Shown here: positions 8,310 through 17,086 of the stretch, one piece after another
Position numbering within the stretch: position 1 is the stretch's first letter
Layout: the number at the start of each line of letters is the position of its first letter
DNA from: Natrinema sp. CBA1119
GTDB lineage: Archaea; Halobacteriota; Halobacteria; Halobacteriales; Natrialbaceae
Assembly (NCBI RefSeq): GCF_002572525.1
Contig: NZ_PDBS01000001.1
Coordinates: forward strand, 1,178,001 to 1,242,000
DNA length: 64,000 bases
Reading direction: 5' to 3'
The notes under the pieces: model-generated
Databases searched by the model: none
Told to the model about the DNA's origin: nothing
Seen by the model: the letters and a program-made list of their open reading frames with translations, nothing else
Translations under genes and position numbers: made by a program

Positions 8310-8327
8310 ACCTATAGATTTACAATG
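8310..8327 (+). promoter_or_regulatory. Promoter core of second acyl-CoA dehydrogenase
   Basis: ACCTATAGATTTACAATG matches the element ahead of copy 1 in sequence and in distance to the start codon (36 nt). Upstream similarity between the two copies continues for roughly 100 bp (GGTCTCGAGG...GTATCGCG / GTACCGCG), suggesting that an operator was duplicated together with the gene. Confidence 0.55.
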
Positions 8328-8348
8328 GTGTGATACAGCATACACACT

Positions 8349-9599
8349 ATGGAATACCACGATTCCGAGAAAGCAAAAGAGGTTGCGGGTCGCGTAGAGG
8401 AATTCATGGACGAAGTCGTCATTCCGCGCGAGCGCGAGGCGCTGGCCACGGGCGAGGAGATCACGATGGACGAGATCCACGAGATGTGGGAGATGGCCAA
8501 AGAACGGGATCTATTCGCGCCGCAGGTGCCAGCGGAGTACGGCGGTCAGGGACTCGACTTCAGCGACATGCTGCCCTCGTTCGAACAGGTCGGCCGCTCG
8601 CTGATCGGCGCGCTCGCGATCCGGGCGAACGCCCCGCAGGAAGGCAACATGCACACCCTCGAGATGGTCGGCACCGAAGAACAGAAAGAAGCGTACCTCC
8701 GCCCGCTCGTGCAAGGCGAGCTCTCCTCGGCGTTCGCGATGACCGAGCCCAAAGTCGGTGCCGGCTCGGACCCGAAGATGCTCCAGAGCACTGCCGTCAA
8801 AGACGGCGACGAGTGGGTCATCAACGGCCACAAGTGGTGGACCTCCGACGGGCTCGACGCTGATTTCTACCTGACGATGGTTCGGACCGATCTGGACGCC
8901 CACCCCTACGAGGGCACCTCGATCATCCTCGTCCCGCGTGACGCTGACGGCGTCGATGTCGTCCGCAACGTACCCCACCTCGGCGGACACGGCATCACCG
9001 AACGCGAAGGGAGCCACGCCGAAGTGAAGTTCGACAACGTCCGCGTTCCCGTCGAGAACACGATCGGCGAGGAAGGCGAGGGCTTCCAGATCGCCCAGAT
9101 GCGACTCGGCGGCGGCCGACTCACCCACTGCATGCGCTACTCCGGGATGGCCGAACGGTCGCTAGACATCGCGAAGGCCTATCTCCAGGAGCGCGAGGCC
9201 TTCGGCTCGAAACTCGAGGACAAGCAGGCACTGCGTCACCGCATCGCCGACGCCGAGACGCAACTCCACGCCGCACGGACGATGGTTCGCCACGCCGCAC
9301 GCGAACTCGACCGCAACGACGCCCGCATCGAGGTCGCGATGTCGAAGATGTTCGCCGCAAACGTCACCAACGAGACGATCGACCTCGCCGTGCAGTGTTG
9401 TGGCGGTAACGGGATCGGCAAGGACCTGCCGATCGCACACTTCTACGAATCCGTCCGGGAGTTCCGCATCGTCGACGGGGCCGACGAGGTCCACCGCCGC
9501 TCGATCGCCCGCTGGGCCTTCGAGGACGTCGACGAGGCCGAGATCGAGAACACCCTGCAGTTCGACGACGACCTGCGCATCGACGCGCTCGACGAATAA
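8349..9599 (+). CDS. Acyl-CoA dehydrogenase, copy 2 of tandem pair
   Basis: A 416-residue protein differing from the gene at 6826 at roughly 25 positions, about 94% identical by eye. Differences cluster in the substrate-side region: GEIQT versus GELSS, GLGADYYLA versus GLDADFYLT, and YENVRAF versus YESVREF. The Asp at the usual catalytic-Glu site (VDGADEVHRR) is kept, as are the FAD-binding and NGHKWW motifs. It has its own copied promoter, so the two may be expressed separately. Recent duplication, or gene conversion between older copies, explains the identity. Confidence 0.94.
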   Translation: MEYHDSEKAKEVAGRVEEFMDEVVIPREREALATGEEITMDEIHEMWEMAKERDLFAPQVPAEYGGQGLDFSDMLPSFEQVGRSLIGALAIRANAPQEGNMHTLEMVGTEEQKEAYLRPLVQGELSSAFAMTEPKVGAGSDPKMLQSTAVKDGDEWVINGHKWWTSDGLDADFYLTMVRTDLDAHPYEGTSIILVPRDADGVDVVRNVPHLGGHGITEREGSHAEVKFDNVRVPVENTIGEEGEGFQIAQMRLGGGRLTHCMRYSGMAERSLDIAKAYLQEREAFGSKLEDKQALRHRIADAETQLHAARTMVRHAARELDRNDARIEVAMSKMFAANVTNETIDLAVQCCGGNGIGKDLPIAHFYESVREFRIVDGADEVHRRSIARWAFEDVDEAEIENTLQFDDDLRIDALDE

Positions 9600-9719
9600 T
9601 CGCGCAGTGAATCGCCTCGCCCGCCGAAGGGCTGCGACGCCGGCCGAGCGAGCGTCACGAGATTCCCGTGTCACTGTCACCCACATCTATTTAATCCTCG
9701 GAGGAAATTGCAGCTATAT

Positions 9720-10001
9720 ATGAGTGGAGAGTCCACATCGCGGAAAACGGAGAGTGCAGGTCTGGAGAACATCCGCGAAGCGTCGGATGCAGTCGAGAAA
9801 TCCACCGCCGGAATCGCCCTCGAGAAACTGTGGGAACGGCGGCGAACCGGCGGTGCCATCATCGTGCTGGCGGTCACCAGCGTCCTGCTGTACCAGGTGG
9901 ACGGCTACCTGTCGATCGATTCGCAGGTCTTCGGCGGGATTACGCTCTTCCTGTTGGGTTACTTCCTCGTGACGTTGCGGACGGACATCCGCATGGAGTG
10001 A
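9720..10001 (+). CDS. Small membrane protein, unknown function
   Basis: A 93-residue protein with a hydrophilic first half (ESTSRKTESAGLENIREAS...) and two predicted membrane segments, about residues 44-62 (GAIIVLAVTSVLLYQV) and 69-86 (VFGGITLFLLGYFLVTL). ATG 9720 is chosen; TTG 9708 is in frame and lies closer to the GGAGG at 9700-9704, so the start is uncertain. No family is recognised. A TATA-like TATTTAA lies near 9688. Confidence 0.65.
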   Translation: MSGESTSRKTESAGLENIREASDAVEKSTAGIALEKLWERRRTGGAIIVLAVTSVLLYQVDGYLSIDSQVFGGITLFLLGYFLVTLRTDIRME

Positions 10002-10076
10002 CTGCGGGCGAACGACGGCAGGTATTTTGTACCCGCTGGCGAATGATTCCGCCATGAACGGCGAGGCGGTGGGCCC

Positions 10077-10652
10077 GTGATCGACTGGAAGCTAGACGGA
10101 TTCTTGCCGACCCAGCGACAACCGGCACCGAAAGTCGAGACCGCGAGCGACCGGGACGTGGTGCTCGCCCGCGGCGTCGCGGCGGCAATCGATCTGATCG
10201 TCTGTTACGTACTGATCGAGTTCCCGCTGATCTACGTCGCGAGCGTGATCTTCAGCGGGCCCTACGAGGCGCTGGGCGGGGCCGTCGTCCCACTCTCGCT
10301 GCTCGTTCTCCTGCCGCTCTACGCGACGTACTCGTTTACTCTCGAGTGGCGCTACGGACGGACGCCGGGGAAGGTCAACCGCGGCCTGCTGGTAGTCATG
10401 GAAGATGGAAGCCAGTGTACGCTCCGGGCCAGCGCCGTGCGAAACCTGCTTCGATACGTCGATCTACTCGGCGTCCCGCCGCTGGTGGTCGGCCTCGCGT
10501 CGGCGCTCGTGACCGGCGGTCGTCGTATCGGCGACCACGCGGCCGACACGATCGTCGTCCGCTCAACGGCACCGGCGAATCAAGAGACAGCGGTCGCTGC
10601 CGACGCGGATACGAGCGCAGCCGCCCGAGCGAGCGGCGACGAAAAGAACTGA
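10077..10652 (+). CDS. RDD family membrane protein
   Basis: A 191-residue protein starting at GTG 10077. The RDD hallmark appears as ...SDRDVVLARGVAAAIDLIV, followed by membrane segments near residues 35-62, 68-86 and 125-142. The TPGK(V)NRGLLVV motif follows the second segment and GDHAADTIVV stands near the C-terminus, all typical of the family. RDD proteins are membrane proteins of mostly unknown function, some linked to ion exchange. The hydrophilic tail after residue 165 is Ala/Asp rich. It converges with the ABC operon, whose ATPase gene ends 6 bp downstream. Confidence 0.88.
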   Translation: MIDWKLDGFLPTQRQPAPKVETASDRDVVLARGVAAAIDLIVCYVLIEFPLIYVASVIFSGPYEALGGAVVPLSLLVLLPLYATYSFTLEWRYGRTPGKVNRGLLVVMEDGSQCTLRASAVRNLLRYVDLLGVPPLVVGLASALVTGGRRIGDHAADTIVVRSTAPANQETAVAADADTSAAARASGDEKN

Positions 10653-10658
10653 GCCGAG

Positions 10659-11744
10659 TCAGGCGATCCGGACGCCGGAGTCGTCGTCGTACAGTTGGAT
10701 GTACTCGTCGTCGAAGACGAGGCTATACTCCTTCCCATTGCCCACGAAGTCCGGATCGGTGACGACGACGATCTCGCCGAACTCCGTGTCGAAGAAGCTG
10801 TGGGTCGCGTCGCCCAGCGGCTCATCGAGCAGGTGCGTCGCCGGGATGCCAGCCTCGGGGTCGTCGCTGACCTTGATGTACTGCGGCCGGAGGCCGACGC
10901 GGACGTCCTCGCCGGCCCACCCCTCGAGGCCGTCGCGGGCGAGGTGGTACTCGTAACCGCTGACGTCGAGTTCGGCGGTGCCGTTGACCGAGGTGACGTT
11001 ACCCTCGAAGAACTGCGTCGACGGCTGGCCGATGAACTGACTGACGAACTGCGAATTGGGCTCGTCGTAGACCTCTTTCGGCGGGGCGACCTGGGCCAGT
11101 TTGCCGTCGTTGATGACCGCAACGCGGTCGGACATGGTCATCGCCTCCTCCTGGTCGTGAGTCACGTACAGCGTCGGACAGCCGATCTCGTCGGTCACCT
11201 TCTCGATGACCGGCCGCAGTTCGGCCTTGAGCTTGGCGTCCAGGTCCGACATCGGCTCGTCGAACAGGAATATCTCCGGGTCGCGCACGAGCGATCGGCC
11301 GAGCGCGACGCGCTGTTGCTGGCCGCCCGAGAGATCAGCCGGCATCTTCTCGAGTTGGTCGGTGATCTGGAGCAACTCGGCGGCCTCTTCGACGCGGGCG
11401 ATGCGTTCCTCCCGCGAGAAGCCGGTGATCTTGAGGCCGTAGGCCATGTTCTCCTGGACGCTCATGTGGGGGTAGAGCGCGATGTCCTGGAAGAGCAACG
11501 CGATATTACGCTCCTGGACCGGCTTGTCCGTCACGTCGCGGTCGCCGAACGTGATCGTCCCGCTGGTCGGCTTGTTCAGCCCCGCGACGCAGCGTAGCGT
11601 CGTGGTCTTCCCGCAGCCCGAGGGGCCGACGAGCGTCACGAATTCGCCGTCCTCGATGGTGAGGTCGACGTCGTCGACGGCGATGATTTCGTTGCCCGAT
11701 TCCTCGTACACTTTCGTCAGATTCCGTATCTCGATGTCTGGCAT
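10659..11744 (-). CDS. ABC transporter ATP-binding protein, CUT1 (MalK/UgpC) type
   Basis: A 361-residue ATPase that powers the sugar importer encoded upstream. Walker A GPSGCGKTT is at residues 40-48, with Q-loop LFQDIALYPHMSV, signature LSGGQQQRVALGRSLV near 135, Walker B EIFLFDEPMSDLD near 155 and the H-loop VTHDQEEA. The C-terminal third is the TOBE domain found in MalK-like subunits, which usually contacts regulators or substrate-derived signals. It is the last gene of the four-gene minus-strand operon. Confidence 0.95.
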   Translation of the reverse strand: MPDIEIRNLTKVYEESGNEIIAVDDVDLTIEDGEFVTLVGPSGCGKTTTLRCVAGLNKPTSGTITFGDRDVTDKPVQERNIALLFQDIALYPHMSVQENMAYGLKITGFSREERIARVEEAAELLQITDQLEKMPADLSGGQQQRVALGRSLVRDPEIFLFDEPMSDLDAKLKAELRPVIEKVTDEIGCPTLYVTHDQEEAMTMSDRVAVINDGKLAQVAPPKEVYDEPNSQFVSQFIGQPSTQFFEGNVTSVNGTAELDVSGYEYHLARDGLEGWAGEDVRVGLRPQYIKVSDDPEAGIPATHLLDEPLGDATHSFFDTEFGEIVVVTDPDFVGNGKEYSLVFDDEYIQLYDDDSGVRIA

Positions 11745-11788
11745 ATGTTGTGTTATCTCGTGGTGTTAGTTGTAAAGGTGGTGCACTC

Positions 11789-12661
11789 TCAGAGGGCTCT
11801 GACCTGGAACCCTTTCAGCAGATAGCTCTGCATGAAGTAGGCGAACAGGAGCGGCGGCAGGGTCATGGCCAACGAGATCGCCATCAGGTAGCCCTCCGGC
11901 AGGAACTGTGCTTGCCCCATCGCACGGAGGATACCGGGCGCGAACGTCGTGGTGTCGGTCTGGGGCAAGAGGATCTGCGCGAACGTGAAGTCGTTCCAGG
12001 CGAGCGCGAAGGCGAACAGGGCCGCGGCGATGATCGCCGGTCGGCACTGGGGCACGACGACGTCGCGGAAGCCTCGCCACCGTGACGCGCCGTCGACCCA
12101 GGCCGCCTCCTCGTGGGCCTCCGGGATCGTCATGATGTACTTCCACATCAGCCAGACCGCGAAGGGCATCGAGATCGCCGAGAGGGCGATGATGAGCCCG
12201 AACCGGGTCCCGAGCAGTCCGATGCTCTGCCAGATCTGGTAGAGCGGGATCCCGATGACGATCGGACTGAAGAGGTACCCGATCAGGAGGATCCGCGCGA
12301 AGTTCTCCTTCTGGGGGAACTCCAGCCTCGCGAGGCCGTAGCCGGCGATCAGCGAGACGAGGACGACCGTCACGATGGTCCCGATAGCCACCACGACAGT
12401 GTTGAACATGTAGGTGTACATCTCCGGATCAGTCAGCACGTTGAAATTGTCGAACGTGAAGATGTCCGGCGTCGGGAAGACGGTGACTGAGTCCTCTACC
12501 GTCTCGTACTGGGTGAAGGCCAGCTGGGTCATCCAGTAGATCGGCCAGGCACCGACGAGCACGATGATCGCGGTACTGACGAGTTTCAGTGCCTCAGAGA
12601 CTCTCGTCTCGCCGTCGTATGAGAGGCCGAAAACGCCTCCCGGTGGTTCGCTCTGACTCAT
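11789..12661 (-). CDS. ABC sugar transporter permease, MalG-like
   Basis: A 290-residue inner permease with about six membrane segments. The EAA loop, which docks the ATPase, reads EAHEEAAWVDGASRWRGFRDVVVPQCRP, here in its usual place before the last two segments. Its start overlaps the preceding permease stop by 4 bp (12658-12661), indicating translational coupling. The C-terminal FQVRAL ending is typical of MalG-type subunits. Confidence 0.94.
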   Translation of the reverse strand: MSQSEPPGGVFGLSYDGETRVSEALKLVSTAIIVLVGAWPIYWMTQLAFTQYETVEDSVTVFPTPDIFTFDNFNVLTDPEMYTYMFNTVVVAIGTIVTVVLVSLIAGYGLARLEFPQKENFARILLIGYLFSPIVIGIPLYQIWQSIGLLGTRFGLIIALSAISMPFAVWLMWKYIMTIPEAHEEAAWVDGASRWRGFRDVVVPQCRPAIIAAALFAFALAWNDFTFAQILLPQTDTTTFAPGILRAMGQAQFLPEGYLMAISLAMTLPPLLFAYFMQSYLLKGFQVRAL

Positions 12662-13611
12662 GTTGTCGTCTCCACCTCCTCGCTGGGGTTGAACAGTTTG
12701 AAGTAGATGATCGCCGACGCCAGCAGGAACAGGAACATGACGACGGAGATCGCGTTGGCGAGCCCGTAGGCCTGGTCCGTGTAGACGGTCTTGTAGGCCA
12801 GCACGGGCAGCGTCGTCGTGGCATCGCCGGGTCCGCCTTCCGTGAGCTGCCAGATGATATCGAACTTGTTGAACATGAAGACCGATCGAAGCAGGACGAC
12901 GACCAAAACGATCCCCATGAGCCGCGGCAGCGTGATGTCACGGAACATCTGCCACCGGTTGGCGCCACAGATCTTCGCCGCCTCGTAGAACCGATCCGGG
13001 ATCGCGCGCAACTGCGCGAGCGTGAAGATGGTGACGAAGACGGCGAACTTCCAGGTCCCGATGAGAATCAGCAGCTGCATGGCCCACTCTCGCGAGCCGA
13101 GCGGGGCCTCCTGGCCGCCCCACAGCCCGAGCCACTCGGCGCCGATCATCTGGAAGACGCCGCCGGCGGGGTCGAACACCCGCATCGCGACCAGCGAAAC
13201 GATGATCGTCGGGATCAGGTAGGCCGTAAAGACCACTGCAGTGAGCAGTTTCTGGCCGCGGGTGATACGGTTGAGCACCAGCGCCATCCAGAGCCCGACG
13301 GCGAGCTGGAGGAGCGTGCTGCCGACCATGTAGACGATCCCCCGCCACAGCGAGTCCCAGAACGTGGAGATGTTCAGGACTTCCCGATAGTTCGACAGTC
13401 CGGCCCACTGCCACTCGGGATTGAGCGTGTGGATCTCGTGTAACGATGCCCAGAACGCGAACACGATCGGAAGCACCGCGATGAGTAAGTACAGGACGAC
13501 GACGGGGAGAACGGTCCCGATACCGGCGATCGTCTCCCGCTGTACCGGCAGGTCGTCCCACGGAATGTACGTCCTGCCGGGCCGTATCGATTCTCCGGTT
13601 TCACTGGCCAT
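12658..13611 (-). CDS. ABC sugar transporter permease, MalF-like
   Basis: A 317-residue permease with six predicted membrane segments and the EAA loop RFYEAAKICGANRWQMFRDITLPRL. Start ATG 13611 (MASETGESIRPG) is preferred to the further in-frame codon at 13659 because the extra 16 residues have no family character. It lies about 100 bp behind the binding-protein gene and overlaps the MalG-like permease. Together with it, it forms the membrane channel of a carbohydrate importer. Confidence 0.94.
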   Translation of the reverse strand: MASETGESIRPGRTYIPWDDLPVQRETIAGIGTVLPVVVLYLLIAVLPIVFAFWASLHEIHTLNPEWQWAGLSNYREVLNISTFWDSLWRGIVYMVGSTLLQLAVGLWMALVLNRITRGQKLLTAVVFTAYLIPTIIVSLVAMRVFDPAGGVFQMIGAEWLGLWGGQEAPLGSREWAMQLLILIGTWKFAVFVTIFTLAQLRAIPDRFYEAAKICGANRWQMFRDITLPRLMGIVLVVVLLRSVFMFNKFDIIWQLTEGGPGDATTTLPVLAYKTVYTDQAYGLANAISVVMFLFLLASAIIYFKLFNPSEEVETTT

Positions 13612-13713
13612 ATCTAGGTCTCCTCTGCATGCATGTATGTTAATCTCACGGTTACCCATAAACGATTCGCTCCGCCCTGACGCGGTCGAAAGGAGCCGGC
13701 TGCGCCGTATCGA

Positions 13714-15132
13714 CTATCCGAACGTGTCCTGTGCCTCTGCGAACGCCTCTTCGAGTTGCTCGTAACCCCAATCGTAGGCCTCCTGTGGGCTCATCGAGTC
13801 GGTGACGACCCGGTTGATCATCTCGCCGTAGAACCACTGACGCTGCATGTACAGCGACACCGGCGAGGAGGTGTTGGCCTCTTCGACGCTGCCGTAGTGG
13901 TTGCCCCAGATCTCGTCCTGGCAGTACTGGAGCTTCTCGACCAGGTGCGGATGCGCCTGGTAGATACCCTGGTTCTGGAACGCGTCGGACTCGAGGACGT
14001 CGGAGTAGGTCGGCAGGAACCGACCGGGATCCGTCCCGTAGAAGCTCGCGGTGCGCTCCATGCTGTCCGCGTAGAGCCACTCGAACCACTCCTTGGCGTC
14101 GCCCGGCCGCTCGGAGTTCGCGAAGATGTGGTAGCCGTCGGGAGCCGGCGCGGACAGCCAGTTCTCGTCCGGATCGACGCCGTCCAGCATCGGGTAGGCG
14201 ATGACCTTCGTGTCCTCGGCGACCCCACGCAGCGCATCGCTGTCTTCTGCCTCGGCGGTCAGTGCGGTGACGCCGGCCGGCCAGGCGTTGAGGTGATAAC
14301 ACTGGCCGTAGCTCCCCTGCACCCAACTGCTGAGCGAGCTGGACCACCCGATGCTGGTCGGATCCGGCGAGTACTGCGAGAGTTCGTCCACGTACTCCAG
14401 TACCTCGATCACCGTGTCCTCGGGCCAGTTGATCTCGAGTTCCTCGCGGGCGTCCGGATCCTTCCAGGCGAGGCCGATACCGGAGATTCCCGAACTCGCG
14501 AGCAGGACGAGCATTTCGTCCTGGCTCTTGCCAGTCGGTGCGCCGGCCAGTCCGTATCCGCGCATGTCCTCGAGGTCGCCGCCGGCCTCGTCGATGATTC
14601 GAGCGTTCTCGAGGATATCGCTGAAGGTCTCGGGTACGTCCAGGTCAAGCGCCTCGTAAACGTCCGCGCGATACTGGAAGTTCGAGACGTACACACCGTG
14701 TGGGATCTGATAGATGTCGTCCCCCTCACCGAGGAACGCGCCGCCGGCGTTCAGTTCCCCGTTTACTTCCTCGATTGACGAGACGACGTCGGTGACGGTC
14801 TCGAGCTGATCCGTCTCCCAGATATCGGCCACCTGGTCGAACGTGGAGGTGTTCGCTTCCGGCGGATTGCCCGCCTGAATCAGCTGCGAGAGCCGCGACT
14901 CCTGACTCCCCGACATCCCGGCTTCCTCGATGGACATTTGGATGTCGGTCTCGTCTTCGAAATCGGGCTCAAGCTCATCCCAGAGCGCTTGCCACGCGTC
15001 GTTATAGTAGTCCGTAAGAAACTGAACGTCATCGTCGCCACCACCACCACCGAGACAGCCAGCCATTGCTCCAGCGATTCCGACACCCGCTCCCGTAAGC
15101 ACCCGTCGTCTGTTGATATTGTCCCGTGTCAT
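13714..15132 (-). CDS. Sugar ABC transporter substrate-binding lipoprotein (Tat-exported)
   Basis: A 472-residue extracellular solute-binding protein, family 1. The N-terminus has the Tat motif NRRRVLTG (Arg8-Arg10), a short hydrophobic stretch and the lipobox AMAGC with Cys26, followed by a Gly/Asp linker, the standard haloarchaeal arrangement. The mature part has the LSQLIQAGNPPEANTS segment usual in sugar-binding proteins. It is first in its operon, so it sets the expression of the importer. The ligand cannot be named from sequence. Confidence 0.95.
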   Translation of the reverse strand: MTRDNINRRRVLTGAGVGIAGAMAGCLGGGGGDDDVQFLTDYYNDAWQALWDELEPDFEDETDIQMSIEEAGMSGSQESRLSQLIQAGNPPEANTSTFDQVADIWETDQLETVTDVVSSIEEVNGELNAGGAFLGEGDDIYQIPHGVYVSNFQYRADVYEALDLDVPETFSDILENARIIDEAGGDLEDMRGYGLAGAPTGKSQDEMLVLLASSGISGIGLAWKDPDAREELEINWPEDTVIEVLEYVDELSQYSPDPTSIGWSSSLSSWVQGSYGQCYHLNAWPAGVTALTAEAEDSDALRGVAEDTKVIAYPMLDGVDPDENWLSAPAPDGYHIFANSERPGDAKEWFEWLYADSMERTASFYGTDPGRFLPTYSDVLESDAFQNQGIYQAHPHLVEKLQYCQDEIWGNHYGSVEEANTSSPVSLYMQRQWFYGEMINRVVTDSMSPQEAYDWGYEQLEEAFAEAQDTFG

Positions 15133-15173
15133 TCAGTCTCAAGCCATATTGGCTATTGATAGCATACCGCTAC

Positions 15174-15187
15174 AACCATATAAACCT
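15174..15187 (-). promoter_or_regulatory. TATA-box region of the sugar ABC operon
   Basis: Read on the minus strand, GGTTTATATGG lies about 45 nt ahead of the binding-protein start. It is the only strong A+T-rich TATA-like element in the gap. The inverted AATATTGGCTATTG-like stretch just downstream could hold an operator, but this is inference. Confidence 0.5.
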
Positions 15188-15433
15188 CATGTTTTTTCGC
15201 ACAGTTCATACATTGGTTTCGGAGTAAAGACCCCTGTTTCGTTCGATTAGGTCGTGATCAATGGGAGATAGTCGCAACTGAAACGATTCGCACAGCAGTC
15301 GTGTGATCGGGTGTGCAGTGACTGACAGTGGCTACTACAGCCGATCAGCGCTCGCGTACGAAAACGAACACCTGACCGGGGGATACCGAAGATTTCGGTC
15401 CGGAACGACGATAGTCCAAAACGAATCCGGTGC
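15188..15433. other. Intergenic stretch without a recognised gene
   Basis: Together with 15133-15187 this is a 300-bp gap between the sugar ABC operon and the molybdoenzyme gene. Open frames here lack homology and acidic composition. No hairpin of note and no RNA gene was recognised. Confidence 0.5.
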
Positions 15434-16975
15434 TCACTGCGGTCCGACAGTTTCGGAAACCCAGCCGGTGGCACCGTCGGGTCGCGGGCCGTCCTCCTCG
15501 GGTATCTGGAGGTTCCCGTCTCCGTCGCGGGCCCGAACGATCACTTTGTGCCACCCGCCCGCTCCATACTCGTGACGCCACTGCCGCCAGACGTCGTCGC
15601 CGGGGAGGGGCTCGGAGAGTTCGGCCTCAACCCAGGTGTCGCCCTCGTCGGTCGAAACCTCGACGGCCTCGATACCTCGGGTTCCGGCGTAGGCGTGGCC
15701 AGCTACCTCGTAGCGGCCGCTTCCCAGGGAACGGGTCTGCCAGAGCTTGGCCACGGTGTTGACCGGGCCGGTGCCGTGCCAGCCCCGGTGCTCCCAGTAG
15801 CCCATCGTGTCCTCGTCGCGAACCTCGATCTCGGTCAGCCACTTCACGTTGATCTCGCCCCAATGACCTGGGACGAGCGCGCGCACCGGCGCGCCGTGTG
15901 CCCGCGGCAGCGGCCGGCCGTTCATTCGATAGGCCAACAGTCCCGGCCACAATGCGTCGATCGGGAACTCGTTGTAGTAGCCGTCGGCTCCGTGCAAGAT
16001 GACCCGATCGCCCGCCGGCTCCGCCGCCTCGAGGAGCTGTCGGACCGGCACGCCGCTCCAGAGCGCGGTGTCCATCTGCCGGCCGTTAAGCTGGTCGCCG
16101 ACGCACCGCAGCGTCGCGAAGCGATCCTCGAGGGTCATGCCCTCGAGGTCAGCGAAATCGTATTCGCGTTCCTCCGCGACCGCGCCCGTGATCGAGAGGG
16201 ACCACTCCTCGGGGTCGACGTCGGGATCGACGTTACCGATGTCGACCTCGTAGAAGTCCGTGCTGACCAGCGGCTCGAGCCCCTCGACGCCGAACGACTG
16301 GTCTTTCGCTCGCGTGAGCAGCTCCCGGACCTCGGGACGGGCGTCCTCGGGGATCTCGAGGGGCGACGGGAACGGCTCCTCGCCGGTGCCCTGAACGAAG
16401 AGTGCGAGCCCGCTCACGCCGATCGCCGACCCGACGGCACCGAGGACGCGTCGCCGGGCGGGAGAGCCGAGGGAACGGCGTTCACCGGCGAGCAGCGCGG
16501 ACGCTCCGGCCGTCGCGAGCAGAACGAATCCCGCGCCGGCGGCGACGCCGAGCGTCGACGGCTGCGAGCGCGTCAGTCCGTACGCGACGATGGCCGGAGG
16601 GACTGTCCCGAGGATCACGCCGAGGAGAGCGCTGCCGCCTCGAGACAACGCGCCGGGAGCAGGGCCGCGACCCAGCAGGAACGCCGCGCCGGGCAGGGCA
16701 GCCAGCCCGAAGACCGTACAGGTCACTGCAATGGCCGTCAGGAAGGCCAGTTGGTGACCGAGCGTCCCGAGTTGGGTGATCGCAACGGCCACGAGCGCGT
16801 CGGGACTGAGCAGCAACACGAGTCGGTCGAACGGCTCCACGACGAATGCCGGCCGTCGGCCGACGGACAGGTACGAGCCCCCGACGGCGCCCAGCCCCGC
16901 GGCGAGCGCCACGGCGACTGCGGGAAGCCACGGGCGCGCCCGGGCGGCCACCTCTCCCGTGCGAGACTTTGCCAT
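15434..16975 (-). CDS. Membrane-anchored sulfite-oxidase-family molybdopterin enzyme
   Basis: A 513-residue protein. Residues 1 to about 195 hold five hydrophobic segments. The rest is an oxidoreductase molybdopterin domain with Mo-ligand Cys291 in TLRCVGD, AHGAPVRALVPGHWG and KWLTEIEV, then the Mo-co dimerisation domain (GTRGIEAVEVSTDEGDTW). It probably oxidises or reduces a small oxyanion or sulfoxide on the outer face, passing electrons to the membrane chain. The last membrane segment is preceded by Arg174-Arg176 (ARRRVLGAVGSAIGVSG), which looks like an internal Tat signal. ATG 16975 is preferred to TTG 16990. The closest type is the haloarchaeal sulfite oxidase group; the true substrate is not determined. 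Confidence 0.92.
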   Translation of the reverse strand: MAKSRTGEVAARARPWLPAVAVALAAGLGAVGGSYLSVGRRPAFVVEPFDRLVLLLSPDALVAVAITQLGTLGHQLAFLTAIAVTCTVFGLAALPGAAFLLGRGPAPGALSRGGSALLGVILGTVPPAIVAYGLTRSQPSTLGVAAGAGFVLLATAGASALLAGERRSLGSPARRRVLGAVGSAIGVSGLALFVQGTGEEPFPSPLEIPEDARPEVRELLTRAKDQSFGVEGLEPLVSTDFYEVDIGNVDPDVDPEEWSLSITGAVAEEREYDFADLEGMTLEDRFATLRCVGDQLNGRQMDTALWSGVPVRQLLEAAEPAGDRVILHGADGYYNEFPIDALWPGLLAYRMNGRPLPRAHGAPVRALVPGHWGEINVKWLTEIEVRDEDTMGYWEHRGWHGTGPVNTVAKLWQTRSLGSGRYEVAGHAYAGTRGIEAVEVSTDEGDTWVEAELSEPLPGDDVWRQWRHEYGAGGWHKVIVRARDGDGNLQIPEEDGPRPDGATGWVSETVGPQ

Positions 16976-17086
16976 GATAGTACGTAACAATAGCCGCGGC
17001 CAAACATGAAAGCTTCGTACACGGAAGGAGAGATCCCGACTCCGAACCGCGCCGGACGGCCGTCGATCGACGCAGTGACTACCGCC

